A DNA stretch of 64,000 nt, from positions 2,294,001 through 2,358,000 of the forward strand of contig NZ_CP035806.1 in the NCBI RefSeq assembly GCF_004208635.1, written 5' to 3'. Of this stretch, positions 7,137 through 15,731 are shown piece after piece. Source of the stretch: Leucobacter triazinivorans. GTDB taxonomy: Bacteria; Actinomycetota; Actinomycetes; Actinomycetales; Microbacteriaceae. Position 1 is the stretch's first letter; each line of letters opens with the position of its first letter. The position numbers were made by a program, and so were the translations under genes. Under the pieces are notes generated by a model, which searched no databases, was not told the origin of the DNA, and saw only the letters and a program-made list of their open reading frames with translations.

Positions 7137-9230
7137 ATGCCGCATCACCGCCACTCGCACTCGCACTCGCACTCGCACTCGCACTCGCACTCGCACCGCC
7201 ACCCGCACCCGAGCCGCCGCGCCCGGGTCCGCCGCCCCGTCTCCGCGATCCTCGCGCTCTTCCTCGCAGCGGGAGCGCTGCTCGGGTTCGCAGCTCCCGC
7301 CTTCGCCGAGCCTCCGGTCCCGCCCACTCTCGCGATCATCGTGCCCGCGAGCGGCCAGAGCGTGGACTTCTCGGCGGAGTTGGAGCCGGGCAGCTCGATC
7401 GTCTCGGTGACCGGCCCGGGCGCCGTGGCGACCACGATCGTGCCGCCCGCCACCATCGTGTTCTCCTCGACGGCCGCGGCCTCCTATCCCTCCTACAGCT
7501 CCCAGGCCCAGCTCGTCTACACCGTCGAGCGCGGCGGGGAGGTCGGGATGGGGGACCTGAACGTCACCGTGGTGCACAGACCGTGGGTGCTCCCGAGCGG
7601 CTCGAATCAGGCGGTCGTCGCTCAGGGGCAGACCGTGCAGCTGGGAGTCGCCGCGCGGGGTCAGGGCTTCGACGCCTCGGGCGTCGCGACGAGCGGCGGC
7701 TACGCGGTGCGGGCGCCGGGGCCGCAGTTCGGCACCGCCTCCGTCGCGAGCGACGGCACCGTCAGCTTCACCGCCCCGGCGAACGCCGTGCCCGGCTCCG
7801 TCGCGACCTTCTCGATCACCGCGACCGATGCCTTCGGGCAGGTCGGTGAGCTCTACACGCCGCTCTCCGTGAGGATCGCGGGCACCGCCGAGGCTGACGT
7901 GTTCAGCGTCGATGTCCCCTTCGAGGGCGATCCGGCCGGCACGCGTGTCGAGATCGTCCCGGATCACGCGCGCGGCGCGAACCCGCGGGTGACGAGCGTC
8001 ACCGCGAACGCGAGCAACGCCTCGGTGGTCTTCGACCAGACGGGCGCGACCTTCACCCCGCCTGCCGGGTACGCGTGGGGCGCGGCGCAGACCGCGTACA
8101 TCTTCGCCGCGCCGTACACGGTCGACGACGACAACGGGGTGCCGGCGAACGCGCAGATCAACGTGCGCGTGCTGCGGCCGCCGCTGCTCTCCGTCGATCA
8201 CCCGCAGCGGGCCGTTCCCATCGGCGGCACGGCCACCGCCACGGTGCGGGCGGACAACGATCTCGTGATCCCGGCGACGGGCGGATATCGCATCGTCCAG
8301 GCTCCGTCGACCGGAGTCGCGACGGTCGACGACCAGGGGATGGTCTCGTACACGGCGCCGGTCGACGCGATGCCCGGCGATGCCGCGACCGTGCGGATCG
8401 AGGTCACCGACACGGTCGGCCAGTCCCGCAGTGTCGACGTCGACTTCGTCGCCTACGTCGGGGCGCACGCTCCCGATATCGACGGGGAGCGGGCGCACTC
8501 GCCGTTCGCGGTGAACCTGCTCGACGGGGCGGGCGGCGACGGGAAGCGGCTCGTCGACGTCACGCGCGTCTCGGGCGATGCGACGGTGGTCGCCGACCTC
8601 GCCACGGGCGCGGTCGAGGTGACGCCGAATGGCACCTGGCCCGCCGGCGAGGCGTCACACGACATCGAGATCGCCTACACGATCGAGGACGCCGAGGGCG
8701 CGACCGACACGGGCGCCGCCGTGTTCCGCGTGCTCGCGCCGCCCGTGTTCGCCGGCGACGATTTGCGGCTGCGGGTCGAGGCCGGCGACCGCCTGGAGTT
8801 CTCCGCCGCGGTGCTGGCCCCGGAGAATCTGCCGGCTGCCGGGGCCTATGCGGTGACGCTCCAGCCCCGGATGCTTGCGGGCGGTGCGGCGGACCGCGCC
8901 GGCGCCGCGTCGTGGTCGTCTGCCCTGTCGGTCGTCGCGCCCGTCGCGGTGGACGACAGCGGCATGGTCACGGTCGACACTGCGGGGCTGGCAGCGGGCG
9001 GCGTCTACGAGCTCGCGGTGCGCGTGGAGGATCGCGTGGGCCAGAGCGCAGTGCGCACGTTCGAGCTCGGCGTGGCGCCGCTCGCGGAGCGTCCGGCCGC
9101 GGATGGGGATGCCGTGCGCGCGAGCTCGCTCGTGCGCACCGGTGCCGAACCGCAGGGAGCGCTGGGCCTCGCGGCGGCACTGCTCGTCATCGCGGCGGCA
9201 GCGTTCGCGCTGCGCCGTCGCGCGCGCTGA
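7137..9230 (+). CDS. cell-surface protein with His-Ser repeat, Ig-like repeats and sortase-type C-terminus
   Basis: A 697-aa exported protein. Residues 4-24 are a His-rich run with seven exact Ser-His pairs, followed by a basic stretch (SRRARVRRP) and a hydrophobic signal segment ending AAPAFAEP (cleavage near residue 59-60). The bulk consists of repeated Ig/cadherin-like modules: three related blocks end in GTVSFTAPANAVPG..DAFGQ, GMVSYTAPVDAMPG..DTVGQ and GMVTVDTAGLAAGG..DRVGQ. The C-terminus has SLVRTGAE, then a hydrophobic helix and RRRAR, the layout of an LxxTG sortase substrate, though the motif is degenerate. Nearest comparison is actinobacterial adhesins or scaffold proteins; the ligand is unknown. 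The His run precedes the signal peptide, so it would be cytoplasmic or removed on export. Confidence 0.75.
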   Translation: MPHHRHSHSHSHSHSHSHSHRHPHPSRRARVRRPVSAILALFLAAGALLGFAAPAFAEPPVPPTLAIIVPASGQSVDFSAELEPGSSIVSVTGPGAVATTIVPPATIVFSSTAAASYPSYSSQAQLVYTVERGGEVGMGDLNVTVVHRPWVLPSGSNQAVVAQGQTVQLGVAARGQGFDASGVATSGGYAVRAPGPQFGTASVASDGTVSFTAPANAVPGSVATFSITATDAFGQVGELYTPLSVRIAGTAEADVFSVDVPFEGDPAGTRVEIVPDHARGANPRVTSVTANASNASVVFDQTGATFTPPAGYAWGAAQTAYIFAAPYTVDDDNGVPANAQINVRVLRPPLLSVDHPQRAVPIGGTATATVRADNDLVIPATGGYRIVQAPSTGVATVDDQGMVSYTAPVDAMPGDAATVRIEVTDTVGQSRSVDVDFVAYVGAHAPDIDGERAHSPFAVNLLDGAGGDGKRLVDVTRVSGDATVVADLATGAVEVTPNGTWPAGEASHDIEIAYTIEDAEGATDTGAAVFRVLAPPVFAGDDLRLRVEAGDRLEFSAAVLAPENLPAAGAYAVTLQPRMLAGGAADRAGAASWSSALSVVAPVAVDDSGMVTVDTAGLAAGGVYELAVRVEDRVGQSAVRTFELGVAPLAERPAADGDAVRASSLVRTGAEPQGALGLAAALLVIAAAAFALRRRAR
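7152..7196 (+). repeat. hexamer microsatellite CACTCG x7
   Basis: Seven exact copies of CACTCG (7152-7193) plus a trailing CAC encode the Ser-His repeat at the N-terminus of the surface protein. The unit is two codons long, so copy-number change alters length but not frame. Confidence 0.9.
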
Positions 9231-9238
9231 CGCAAACC

Positions 9239-9985
9239 CTATGGCTCGAGCGCTAGGAACATCTCGCGCCGCAGTGCGTCGACGTGCGCTCGGGTCACCG
9301 CTACGGCCGCGATCGGGTCGTGCGCTCTGAAGGCCGCGACGAGCGCGCGGTGCTCGTCGCGGCCTCCCTCCAGGCGCTCCTGCGGGTAGGGCACGAAGTA
9401 CTTGATCAGCGCCTCGTAGCCGGAGAGGTAGCTCGGCACTTCGGGGAGGCCGCTCATCTCGGCGACGAGGTGGTGGAAGCGCGCGTCGGGCACGTGGTGC
9501 TCCATCCAGTCCGCGGCCCGCTGCGACTGGAGGATGAGGGCGTCGAGCTCGTCGCACTGCTCCGGGGTCGCGCGCAGTGCGGCCGCGTGCGCGATGGCGC
9601 TCTCCATGAGGCTGCGCTGGTCGATGAGACGGTGGATCGCCTGACCGTCGGCGCGGTAGGCGGAGACCGAGGCGTCGTGCAGCCGCGGGGGCGCATCTGC
9701 CACGAAGGTGCCGCCGCCCCGCCCCGGTCGGCGCACCAGCACGCCGTCGGCGACCAGGCTCTCGAGGGCGCGTCGCGCGGTGATCGCGCTGACCTCGAGG
9801 CCCGCGGCGATGAGCTCGGTGCGGGGGAGGCGGCTGCCCGGCGAGAGTAGTGCGTGCTCGATCGAGAGCAGGATCCGCGCGCGCACGGTCTCCACCGCGG
9901 ACAGGCGCGTCACCTCCGCGGCGCCGGGTGCCGCGAAGAGGGCGCGTTCGACGTCGGCGGCTGGAATCGTGCGTCCGGCAACCAT
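9239..9985 (-). CDS. GntR-family (FCD domain) transcriptional regulator
   Basis: A 248-aa FadR-type regulator. The winged-helix domain (about residues 25-95) contains SRLPRTELIAAGLEVSAITARRALE and DGVLVRRPGRGGGTFV. The C-terminal FCD effector domain carries DQRSLMESAIAHAAALRAT, HVPDARFHHLVAEMSG and ALVAAFRAHD, whose Asp/His pattern suits metal-assisted binding of a small acid. The start at ATG 9985 is supported by a TAGACT box (9992-9997, minus strand) six bases upstream, predicting a leaderless mRNA. It is divergent from a carbon-nitrogen hydrolase, with an operator-like palindrome between them, so it most likely represses that gene. The effector is unknown. Confidence 0.9.
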   Translation of the reverse strand: MVAGRTIPAADVERALFAAPGAAEVTRLSAVETVRARILLSIEHALLSPGSRLPRTELIAAGLEVSAITARRALESLVADGVLVRRPGRGGGTFVADAPPRLHDASVSAYRADGQAIHRLIDQRSLMESAIAHAAALRATPEQCDELDALILQSQRAADWMEHHVPDARFHHLVAEMSGLPEVPSYLSGYEALIKYFVPYPQERLEGGRDEHRALVAAFRAHDPIAAVAVTRAHVDALRREMFLALEP

Positions 9986-9988
9986 GAC

Positions 9989-10017
9989 TTGAGTCTAGCG
10001 ATTCGTCGACCTATACT
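9989..10017 (+). promoter_or_regulatory. promoter of the carbon-nitrogen hydrolase operon
   Basis: TTGAGT (9989-9994) and TATACT (10012-10017) are separated by 17 bases, a good housekeeping promoter. Transcription would start near 10024, at the left edge of the palindrome described next. Confidence 0.65.
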
Positions 10018-10021
10018 GATC

Positions 10022-10050
10022 AAACTGATCATGTTCATAATGATCAGTTT
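10022..10050. promoter_or_regulatory. operator palindrome, probably for the adjacent GntR regulator
   Basis: The arms AAACTGATCAT (10022-10032) and ATGATCAGTTT (10040-10050) are perfect inverted repeats around a 7-base spacer. A third TGATCA lies at 10018-10023. The site starts at the predicted +1 of the hydrolase gene, so binding would block transcription. The stretch is strikingly AT-rich for this genome. Confidence 0.75.
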
Positions 10051-10069
10051 TAGGTGAGGAGGGTCGCCG

Positions 10070-10999
10070 ATGACCGCACGCGGCGTGATGGTCGGGCTCG
10101 CGCAGCGCGCCCCGCTGCCCATCGGAGACAGCCTGGAGCCGTTCCGCGCGGACGTGGCCGTGACTCTCGAGGAGCACCCGGAGATCGGCATGCTCGTCTA
10201 CCCCGAGATGCACCTGCACGACGCCGGGCACCTCCCCGAGGCGGAGCGCGCGGACGCGCTCGAAGCGGCCGCCGTGCCGCTCGACGACCCCTTCGTCGCG
10301 GCCCTCGGCGAGATCGCGGCGGCCCACGGCATCTGGCTCGTGCCCGGCAGCATCGGCGAGCGCTCCGACGAGGGGTACTTCAACACCGAGCTGCTCTTCG
10401 ACCCGCGCGGGGCGCTGCGCGCCCGCTACCGCAAGATGTTCCCGTGGCGCCCGTTCGAACCGCATCGGCCGGGCACCGAGTTCGTCGTGACCGAGCTCGC
10501 CGCCGAGTCGCCGCACCTCGCCGCCGAGTCGCCGCACCTCGGCGCCGTCGGCCTGTCCAACTGCTACGACGCCTGGTTCCCCGAGCACACGCGGCAGCTC
10601 GCGTGGCTCGGCGCAGACCTCGTCGTCAACGTGGTGAAGACCACCAGCCACGACCGCGAGCAGGAGCTGGTGCTCGCCCGTGCCAACGCGATCGTCAACC
10701 AGGTCTACGTGCTCAGCGTGAACTGCGCGGCGCCGACCGGCCGTGGCCGCAGCATCGCCGTCGACCCCGAGGGCTGGGTGCTCGGCGAGGCCGGGCTGGG
10801 CGAGGACACCCTCGTCGTGCACTACGACCCGGAGCGGGTCGCCCGGGTGCGCCGCACCGGCACCGGCGGCACCAACCGGCTCTGGGCGCAGTTCTCGCCC
10901 GATGACGAGCCCGTCCCGCTGCCGATGTACGGCGGGCGGATCGATCCCGCGCGCTGGGCGCCCCGCTCGCCGATAGGCCCCCCTGCGCCGCCCGCCTGA
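10070..10999 (+). CDS. carbon-nitrogen hydrolase (nitrilase superfamily)
   Basis: A 309-aa amidase of the nitrilase superfamily that hydrolyses a non-peptide C-N bond, releasing ammonia or an amine. The catalytic triad is visible: Glu46 in VYPEMHLHD, Lys122 in RYRKMFPW and Cys165 in GLSNCYDAWFPE. A 21-bp exact tandem duplication just before the catalytic Cys (10504-10545 area) gives the peptide LAAESPH twice; this lies in a surface strand and may have no effect. The ATG is preceded by GGAGG. The next gene is an APC permease in the same direction, so the pair probably imports and deamidates an amide or amino acid under GntR control. The substrate cannot be named. Confidence 0.9.
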   Translation: MTARGVMVGLAQRAPLPIGDSLEPFRADVAVTLEEHPEIGMLVYPEMHLHDAGHLPEAERADALEAAAVPLDDPFVAALGEIAAAHGIWLVPGSIGERSDEGYFNTELLFDPRGALRARYRKMFPWRPFEPHRPGTEFVVTELAAESPHLAAESPHLGAVGLSNCYDAWFPEHTRQLAWLGADLVVNVVKTTSHDREQELVLARANAIVNQVYVLSVNCAAPTGRGRSIAVDPEGWVLGEAGLGEDTLVVHYDPERVARVRRTGTGGTNRLWAQFSPDDEPVPLPMYGGRIDPARWAPRSPIGPPAPPA

Positions 11000-11087
11000 C
11001 GCCGCGCCGCCGATCCCCGAGACCCCTATCGTGCCGACGCGATCCCGCGCCGGCCGCACCCCCCCCGATTGGAACAACGGAGTACCG

Positions 11088-12437
11088 ATGTCACTCACCA
11101 CCGCAGCCCCGCCGACCCTCAGCCGCACGCTGCGGCTGCCCTCGCTCGTCATCTTCGGGCTGGCCTACCTCACCCCGCTCATCGTGCTCGGGATCTTCGG
11201 CGTGATCGCCTCCGAGACCGGCGGCGCCAGCGCCAGCGCCTACCTCTTCGCCCTCATCGCGATGCTGTTCACGGCGAACAGCTACGGGCGCATGGCCGCG
11301 GCGTTCCCGGTCGCGGGATCGGCCTACACCTACGTGCGGCGCACGATCGACGGCCGGGTGGGCTTCCTCGTCGGCTGGGCGACCATGCTCGACTACCTGT
11401 TCCTGCCGATGGTGATCTGGCTGATCGGCGGCTCGTACCTGCAGGCGCAGTTCCCCGCGGTGCCGATGCCGGTCTGGATCCTCGGCTTCATCGTGATCAC
11501 CACGGTGCTGAACGTGATCGGGATCAAGGTCGCCGACCGGGTGAACCTCGTGCTCATGAGCTTCCAGATCCTCGTGATCGCATTCTTCGTGCTGCTCGCG
11601 CTCGCCGACGTGGTGCGCACAGACGGAGCGGGAGCGCTCGTGAGCGCCGCGCCCTTCACCGGCATCGACTCGGGACTCACCGCGATCGCGGGAGGCGCGG
11701 CCATCGCGGCCTACTCCTTCCTCGGCTTCGACGCGGTGACCACGCTCACCGAGGAGACGATCGAGCCGCGCCGCACGGTGCCGAAGGCGATCATGCTCGT
11801 GGCGCTCATCGGCGGCGGCATCTTCGTCGTGGTCTCCTACGCGGTGCAGCTGGTGCACCCGGGCGGCGTATTCGAGAACTCCGACGCCGCGGCCTTCGAG
11901 ATCGCGAACCGCATCGGCGGCGCGTTCTTCGGCGCCGTGTTCCTCGCGGCTCTGGTCATCGCGCAGTTCACGTCCGGGATCGCGGCCCAGGCGGCGGGCA
12001 GTCGCCTGCTCTACGCGATGGGGCGCGACGGCGTGCTGCCGCGGGCGTTCTTCGGACGGCTGAACCCGCGCTTCCGCACGCCGGTGCTGAGCATCCTCGC
12101 GATCGCCGCGGTGGGGCTCGTCGCGATCTTCATGGACGTGACCACCTCGACCTCGTTCATCAACTTCGGGGCGTTCCTCGCGTTCATCATGGTGAACCTC
12201 TCGGTGGTCGTCTACTGGGCGCGCGAGCGACGCGCGGGCCGCGCGCACAACGCGCTGCTGTACGTCGTCTTCCCGGTGATCGGCATGCTCGTCATCGCCT
12301 ACCTGCTGACGCAGCTCGACATCCACGCGATCACGCTCGGCTCGATCTGGCTGGGCGTGGGCGTCGTGATTCTGGCGATCGCGACCCGGGGCTTCCGTCG
12401 CCAGCCGCCCGAGCTGGCCGTCGACGAGGCCGAGTAA
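11088..12437 (+). CDS. APC-superfamily amino-acid permease
   Basis: A 449-aa inner-membrane transporter with about twelve hydrophobic helices. The first helix begins LPSLVIFGLAYLTPLIVLGIFGVIASETGG, where the unwound GIFGV-like segment of APC carriers lies. SYGRMAAAFPVAGSAYTYVRR is the conserved helix 2-3 region, and YSFLGFDAVTTLTEETIEPRRTVPKAI is the characteristic helix 6 motif. The ATG at 11088 follows GGAG at a normal distance and was preferred over an in-frame ATG 57 bases upstream. It probably forms an operon with the upstream hydrolase (88 bases apart). The substrate is likely an amino acid or amine. Confidence 0.9.
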   Translation: MSLTTAAPPTLSRTLRLPSLVIFGLAYLTPLIVLGIFGVIASETGGASASAYLFALIAMLFTANSYGRMAAAFPVAGSAYTYVRRTIDGRVGFLVGWATMLDYLFLPMVIWLIGGSYLQAQFPAVPMPVWILGFIVITTVLNVIGIKVADRVNLVLMSFQILVIAFFVLLALADVVRTDGAGALVSAAPFTGIDSGLTAIAGGAAIAAYSFLGFDAVTTLTEETIEPRRTVPKAIMLVALIGGGIFVVVSYAVQLVHPGGVFENSDAAAFEIANRIGGAFFGAVFLAALVIAQFTSGIAAQAAGSRLLYAMGRDGVLPRAFFGRLNPRFRTPVLSILAIAAVGLVAIFMDVTTSTSFINFGAFLAFIMVNLSVVVYWARERRAGRAHNALLYVVFPVIGMLVIAYLLTQLDIHAITLGSIWLGVGVVILAIATRGFRRQPPELAVDEAE

Positions 12438-12458
12438 GGGTCGCGCGCGCACCACGCT

Positions 12459-12513
12459 GAGATCCCGATTCTTGTCGTATGTCCATCTCGAGGTCGACAA
12501 GAATCGGGATCTC
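12459..12513. repeat. family B palindromic element between convergent genes
   Basis: Perfect 19-base arms (12459-12477 and 12495-12513) starting GAGATCCCGATTCTTGTCG surround a 17-base loop. The near-identical copy at 6789-6843 shows this is a dispersed element. Here it separates the APC permease from the convergent pucR gene and could end transcription from both. Confidence 0.85.
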
Positions 12514-12546
12514 GCGGCCTCGTCAGCCTGCGCGCAGCACGACGAC

Positions 12547-14136
12547 CTACCCGCTCCGCAGCTGCAGCCAGGCTGCCAGCAGGGTGTCGGGATCGAGCAG
12601 CGCGACCCCGTAGTGCTCCTCCGCCCGCTTGAGGCGGTAGCGCACGGTGTTCTCGTGGATCCCGAGCTCGCGCGCTGTGCGCGAGACGTTGCCGAAGCAG
12701 CCGCACCAGGTCGCCAGGGTCTCGGCGACGGCGGGGTCCTCCGCGGTCATGCGCGCGAGCTCGGGAGCACGCAGCACCGGCTCTTCCGCGAAGAGCGCGG
12801 TCGTGCGCTCGAACACGAGCGCCGGGCGCAGCGCCGCCACGGTGAGCAGGCGCTCGGCGCCGCTCGGGGGCCCCTGCCCGGCGTACCGGACGTCGAAGAG
12901 GCGGTCCGAGAGCGCGCGCAGCGCGGCCACGTCGACCGGTCGGTGGGCGACGCCCGGCAGCGCGACGCGCACGCCCGGCCCGACGAGCCGGTCGAGCACC
13001 GGGAGCAGCGGCTCGACCAGGTCGCTCGCCGAGCGCGACGACTCCTGCTCGATCAGCGCGTAGACCAGCCCGCCGCGCACCGCGGTGACCGTCTCGGGGC
13101 GGTGCAGCGCGAGGTGGCGGTGCACCGTGGAGCGCAACTGGGTCGGCACGAGCGACGGCCCGCCGCGCTCGGGCGAGAACGCGAGGAGCGCGGCGCCCCG
13201 CTCCTCCGAGAGCCCGAGCTCGGCGAACTCCGATCCCACGACATCGTGCCCGTCGAGCAGCGTGCGCAAACGGTCCTCCCGCGGCTGCTGCGTCGCCCGC
13301 CGCACCCGCAGATCGTCGAGCATGTACGAGGCCGCGAGGGCCGAGGCCGCCCGCATCCGCTGGTCCTGCTCCGGCGTGAGCGGACCGGCGCCCGACGCGT
13401 CGATCGCCCAGATGCTGCCGAGGGGCAGGGTGCCTGCGTGGATCGCGAACGCCACCCGCGGCTCCTCGTCTTCGAGTCGCGGATACTTGGTCGGCGACTC
13501 CGAGCGCAGGACGGTGCGGTACTGGTCGTCGTTGAAGGGGGAATCGGGCACCCGCCGCGTGAGGATCCCCTGCGTGCGGAGGCGGTCGATCAGCTGACCC
13601 GGCACCGACGAGTAGGCGATGATCCTGCGCCCGAGATCCTCGATGGCCACCGAACCGCCGAAGAACTCCGCCAGCTCGTTGGTGAGCGCGAAGAGCGGCT
13701 CCGAGCCGCGATCCCGGTGCGTGTCCTCGCTGAGGCGGCGCTCGCCGAGCAGCTGCGCCAACATGGCGTCGAAGAGATGCCAGGTCACGCGCTCGCTCAC
13801 GCGCAGCAGGGGGATCCCCGCGGTCGCCGCGAGCGTCGAGAGGCGCTCGACGTCGTGCTCGTGGCACTTCACCGCGATCCCCGCGTACCCGATCAGCGAC
13901 GCGCGCTCGGCGAGCCGCGCGAACTCGGCCTCGTGCAGCTGCGCGGCCGAGGGGGCGAGGAGCAGCGTCCCCGGTTGCTCGGGGAGCTCCTCGAGGGCCT
14001 CGTGGAACTCGGTCGCCCGCACGGCGCGGGTGTCGGCGGGGCCGAGCAGGCTCGCGGTCTGCGGCCCGAGTTCCTCGAGCAGCTCGTCGAGCGGCAGGCC
14101 CAGATCCTCGGGAGTTGGAGAAAACGCCCTAATCAT
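12547..14136 (-). CDS. PucR-family helix-turn-helix transcriptional regulator
   Basis: A 529-aa regulator. The N-terminal PucR sensor domain (about 1-130) contains RASLIGYAGIAVKCHEHD and IPLLRVSERVTWHLFDAML. The middle holds a GAF-like/GGDEF-related region (FFGGSVAIEDLGRRIIAYS). The C-terminal PucR HTH reads ETLATWCGCFGNVSRTARELGIHENTVRYRLKRAEE. The start is set at 14136 because TATATT (14143-14148, minus strand) ends six bases upstream; the longer in-frame form would begin inside the divergent gene's upstream region. PucR proteins commonly activate purine, amine or amino-acid use. Divergence from the decarboxylase and ABC transporter genes suggests those are its targets. Confidence 0.9.
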   Translation of the reverse strand: MIRAFSPTPEDLGLPLDELLEELGPQTASLLGPADTRAVRATEFHEALEELPEQPGTLLLAPSAAQLHEAEFARLAERASLIGYAGIAVKCHEHDVERLSTLAATAGIPLLRVSERVTWHLFDAMLAQLLGERRLSEDTHRDRGSEPLFALTNELAEFFGGSVAIEDLGRRIIAYSSVPGQLIDRLRTQGILTRRVPDSPFNDDQYRTVLRSESPTKYPRLEDEEPRVAFAIHAGTLPLGSIWAIDASGAGPLTPEQDQRMRAASALAASYMLDDLRVRRATQQPREDRLRTLLDGHDVVGSEFAELGLSEERGAALLAFSPERGGPSLVPTQLRSTVHRHLALHRPETVTAVRGGLVYALIEQESSRSASDLVEPLLPVLDRLVGPGVRVALPGVAHRPVDVAALRALSDRLFDVRYAGQGPPSGAERLLTVAALRPALVFERTTALFAEEPVLRAPELARMTAEDPAVAETLATWCGCFGNVSRTARELGIHENTVRYRLKRAEEHYGVALLDPDTLLAAWLQLRSG

Positions 14137-14142
14137 GACGCA

Positions 14143-14148
14143 AATATA
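14143..14148 (-). promoter_or_regulatory. -10 box of pucR-type gene
   Basis: TATATT on the minus strand ends six bases before the ATG at 14136, which fits a leaderless start. This short AT-rich patch is unusual against the surrounding sequence. Confidence 0.55.
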
Positions 14149-14220
14149 TCCGAAAAGCACAAAACCTGCTGCTGCGAACCCGCATATCGTAGTCACGCAC
14201 CGACGAGATGGAGGATTCCC

Positions 14221-15570
14221 GTGGCCCAGCAGCACCCCCTTGATCACCCCGCACCCGCGGGCACCCGGCTCGGCGAACTGTGGAGCGTGCTGCCCGAGCA
14301 GGCCTCACGCATCGAGGGTCCCGCCGGCGGCGAGCTGGCCATCGGCGGCGTGGGCGTCACCGCGCTCGCCGAGCAGTACGGCACCCCCCTGCACATCATG
14401 GACGAGGACGGGCTGCGTCGGCAGATCCGCCGCTTCATCGACGGCCTGCGCGAGCGGTGGCCGAACTCCGAGGTGCTGTTCGCCTCGAAGTCGCTGCCGG
14501 CCGTCGGCATGTACCGCATCGCGCAGGAGGAGGGCCTCGCGGTCGACATCGCCGGCGGCGGCGAACTCGTTCTCGCGCTCGCCGCGGGCGTAGCGCCCGA
14601 GCGCCTGCACTTCCACGGCAACGCGAAGACCGACGACGAGCTGCGCATGGCCCTCGACGCGGGCATCGGCACGATCATCGTCGACAACGAAGACGAGCTG
14701 GATCGCCTCGAGCGGCTGCTCGAGCGGCCGCAGAAGCTCCTGCTGCGCGTGATCCCCGGCGTCGAGGCCGAGACGCACGCCTCGCAGGCGACGGGCGGCG
14801 ACAAGTCGAAGTTCGGGCTGCCGATGGATCAGGCGGGGCGCGCCATCGCCCGCATGCAGGCCCACCCGCTCATGGAGTTCGAGGGGGTGCACCTGCACAT
14901 CGGTTCGCAGATCCTCAACACCCGCCAGTTCGCGCAGGCCGTCGAGAACATCTCGACCGTCGGCACCTTCCCCGTCTACGACGTGGGCGGCGGGCTGGGC
15001 GTCCAGTACACCTACGACGAGCCCGCCCCGTCGGTCGACGAGTATCTCGACGCGATCGTGGCGGCGGCCCGTGAGCACCTTCCCGCCGATGCGAAGCTGA
15101 TGATCGAGCCGGGGCGCTCCGTCGTGGCGCGCGCGGGGGTCACCCTCTACCGTGTGGTGTCGGTCAAGCGCACCGGCGACGTGTTCGTGGCCATCGACGG
15201 CGGCCTCGCCGACCAGATGGACATCGCGCTCACCGCTCAGCGCTACGAGGCGCTGCTCGCCGACCGCATCGACGAGCCCTGGACGGAGAGCGTGCAGCTC
15301 GTAGGGCGCCAGTGCGAATCGGGGGACCTCTTCATCGACGGCGCGCCGCTGCCCGAGGCCCGGGTCGGCGACCTCGTGGTCATGCCCGCGACCGGCGCCT
15401 ACGCCTACACCCTCTCGAACAACTACAACGGCGCGCTCAAGCCCGCGATCGTGTTCGTGCGCGACGGAGCATCGCGCCTCGTGACGCGGCGCGAGACCTA
15501 CGACGATCTGCTCGCCACCCACGCGCCGGCGATCGAGTCCTCGCCCACCGCCTCACAGACCGGCGCTTGA
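14221..15570 (+). CDS. lysA: diaminopimelate decarboxylase family PLP enzyme
   Basis: A fold-type III PLP decarboxylase of 449 aa that removes the D-carboxyl of meso-diaminopimelate to give lysine, or a close homologue. The PLP lysine lies in LFASKSLPAVG, followed by DIAGGGELVLALAAG. HIGSQILNT, DVGGGLGVQYT and EPGRSVVARAG are the phosphate-binding and barrel motifs. The CESGD motif and ATGAYAYTLSNNYNG near the C-terminus are DapDC signatures. GTG at 14221 follows a GGAGG site. The setting, divergent from a PucR regulator and upstream of a polar amino-acid ABC transporter, is unusual for biosynthetic lysA, so a catabolic or second-copy role is possible. Confidence 0.85.
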   Translation: MAQQHPLDHPAPAGTRLGELWSVLPEQASRIEGPAGGELAIGGVGVTALAEQYGTPLHIMDEDGLRRQIRRFIDGLRERWPNSEVLFASKSLPAVGMYRIAQEEGLAVDIAGGGELVLALAAGVAPERLHFHGNAKTDDELRMALDAGIGTIIVDNEDELDRLERLLERPQKLLLRVIPGVEAETHASQATGGDKSKFGLPMDQAGRAIARMQAHPLMEFEGVHLHIGSQILNTRQFAQAVENISTVGTFPVYDVGGGLGVQYTYDEPAPSVDEYLDAIVAAAREHLPADAKLMIEPGRSVVARAGVTLYRVVSVKRTGDVFVAIDGGLADQMDIALTAQRYEALLADRIDEPWTESVQLVGRQCESGDLFIDGAPLPEARVGDLVVMPATGAYAYTLSNNYNGALKPAIVFVRDGASRLVTRRETYDDLLATHAPAIESSPTASQTGA

Positions 15571-15731
15571 GATTCGGGGGCACGAAATCAGGAGAGAGCG
15601 TCCTCCCGAATCGCGATCGCCTGCGTGATGGAGCGTCGGATCCCGCAGTGCGGGCTCCGGACTGCACAGCCCCACCTCACCCCACCCACCCCACCCCACC
15701 CACCCCCATCCTCCAACGACGAAGGAGCACC
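15571..15731 (+). other. intergenic spacer with hairpin and pyrimidine-rich tract
   Basis: GATTCGGG...CCCGAATC arms near 15572-15614 could form a hairpin after the decarboxylase gene. A C-rich CACCC-type tract (15667-15715) precedes the ribosome site AAGGAG (15722-15727) of the next gene. The spacer suggests partly separate expression of the ABC genes. Confidence 0.4.

Noticed and set aside
14137..14247. Longer PucR protein starting at 14247
   Set aside because: It would run into the divergent decarboxylase start region; TATATT precedes the ATG at 14136 by six bases.
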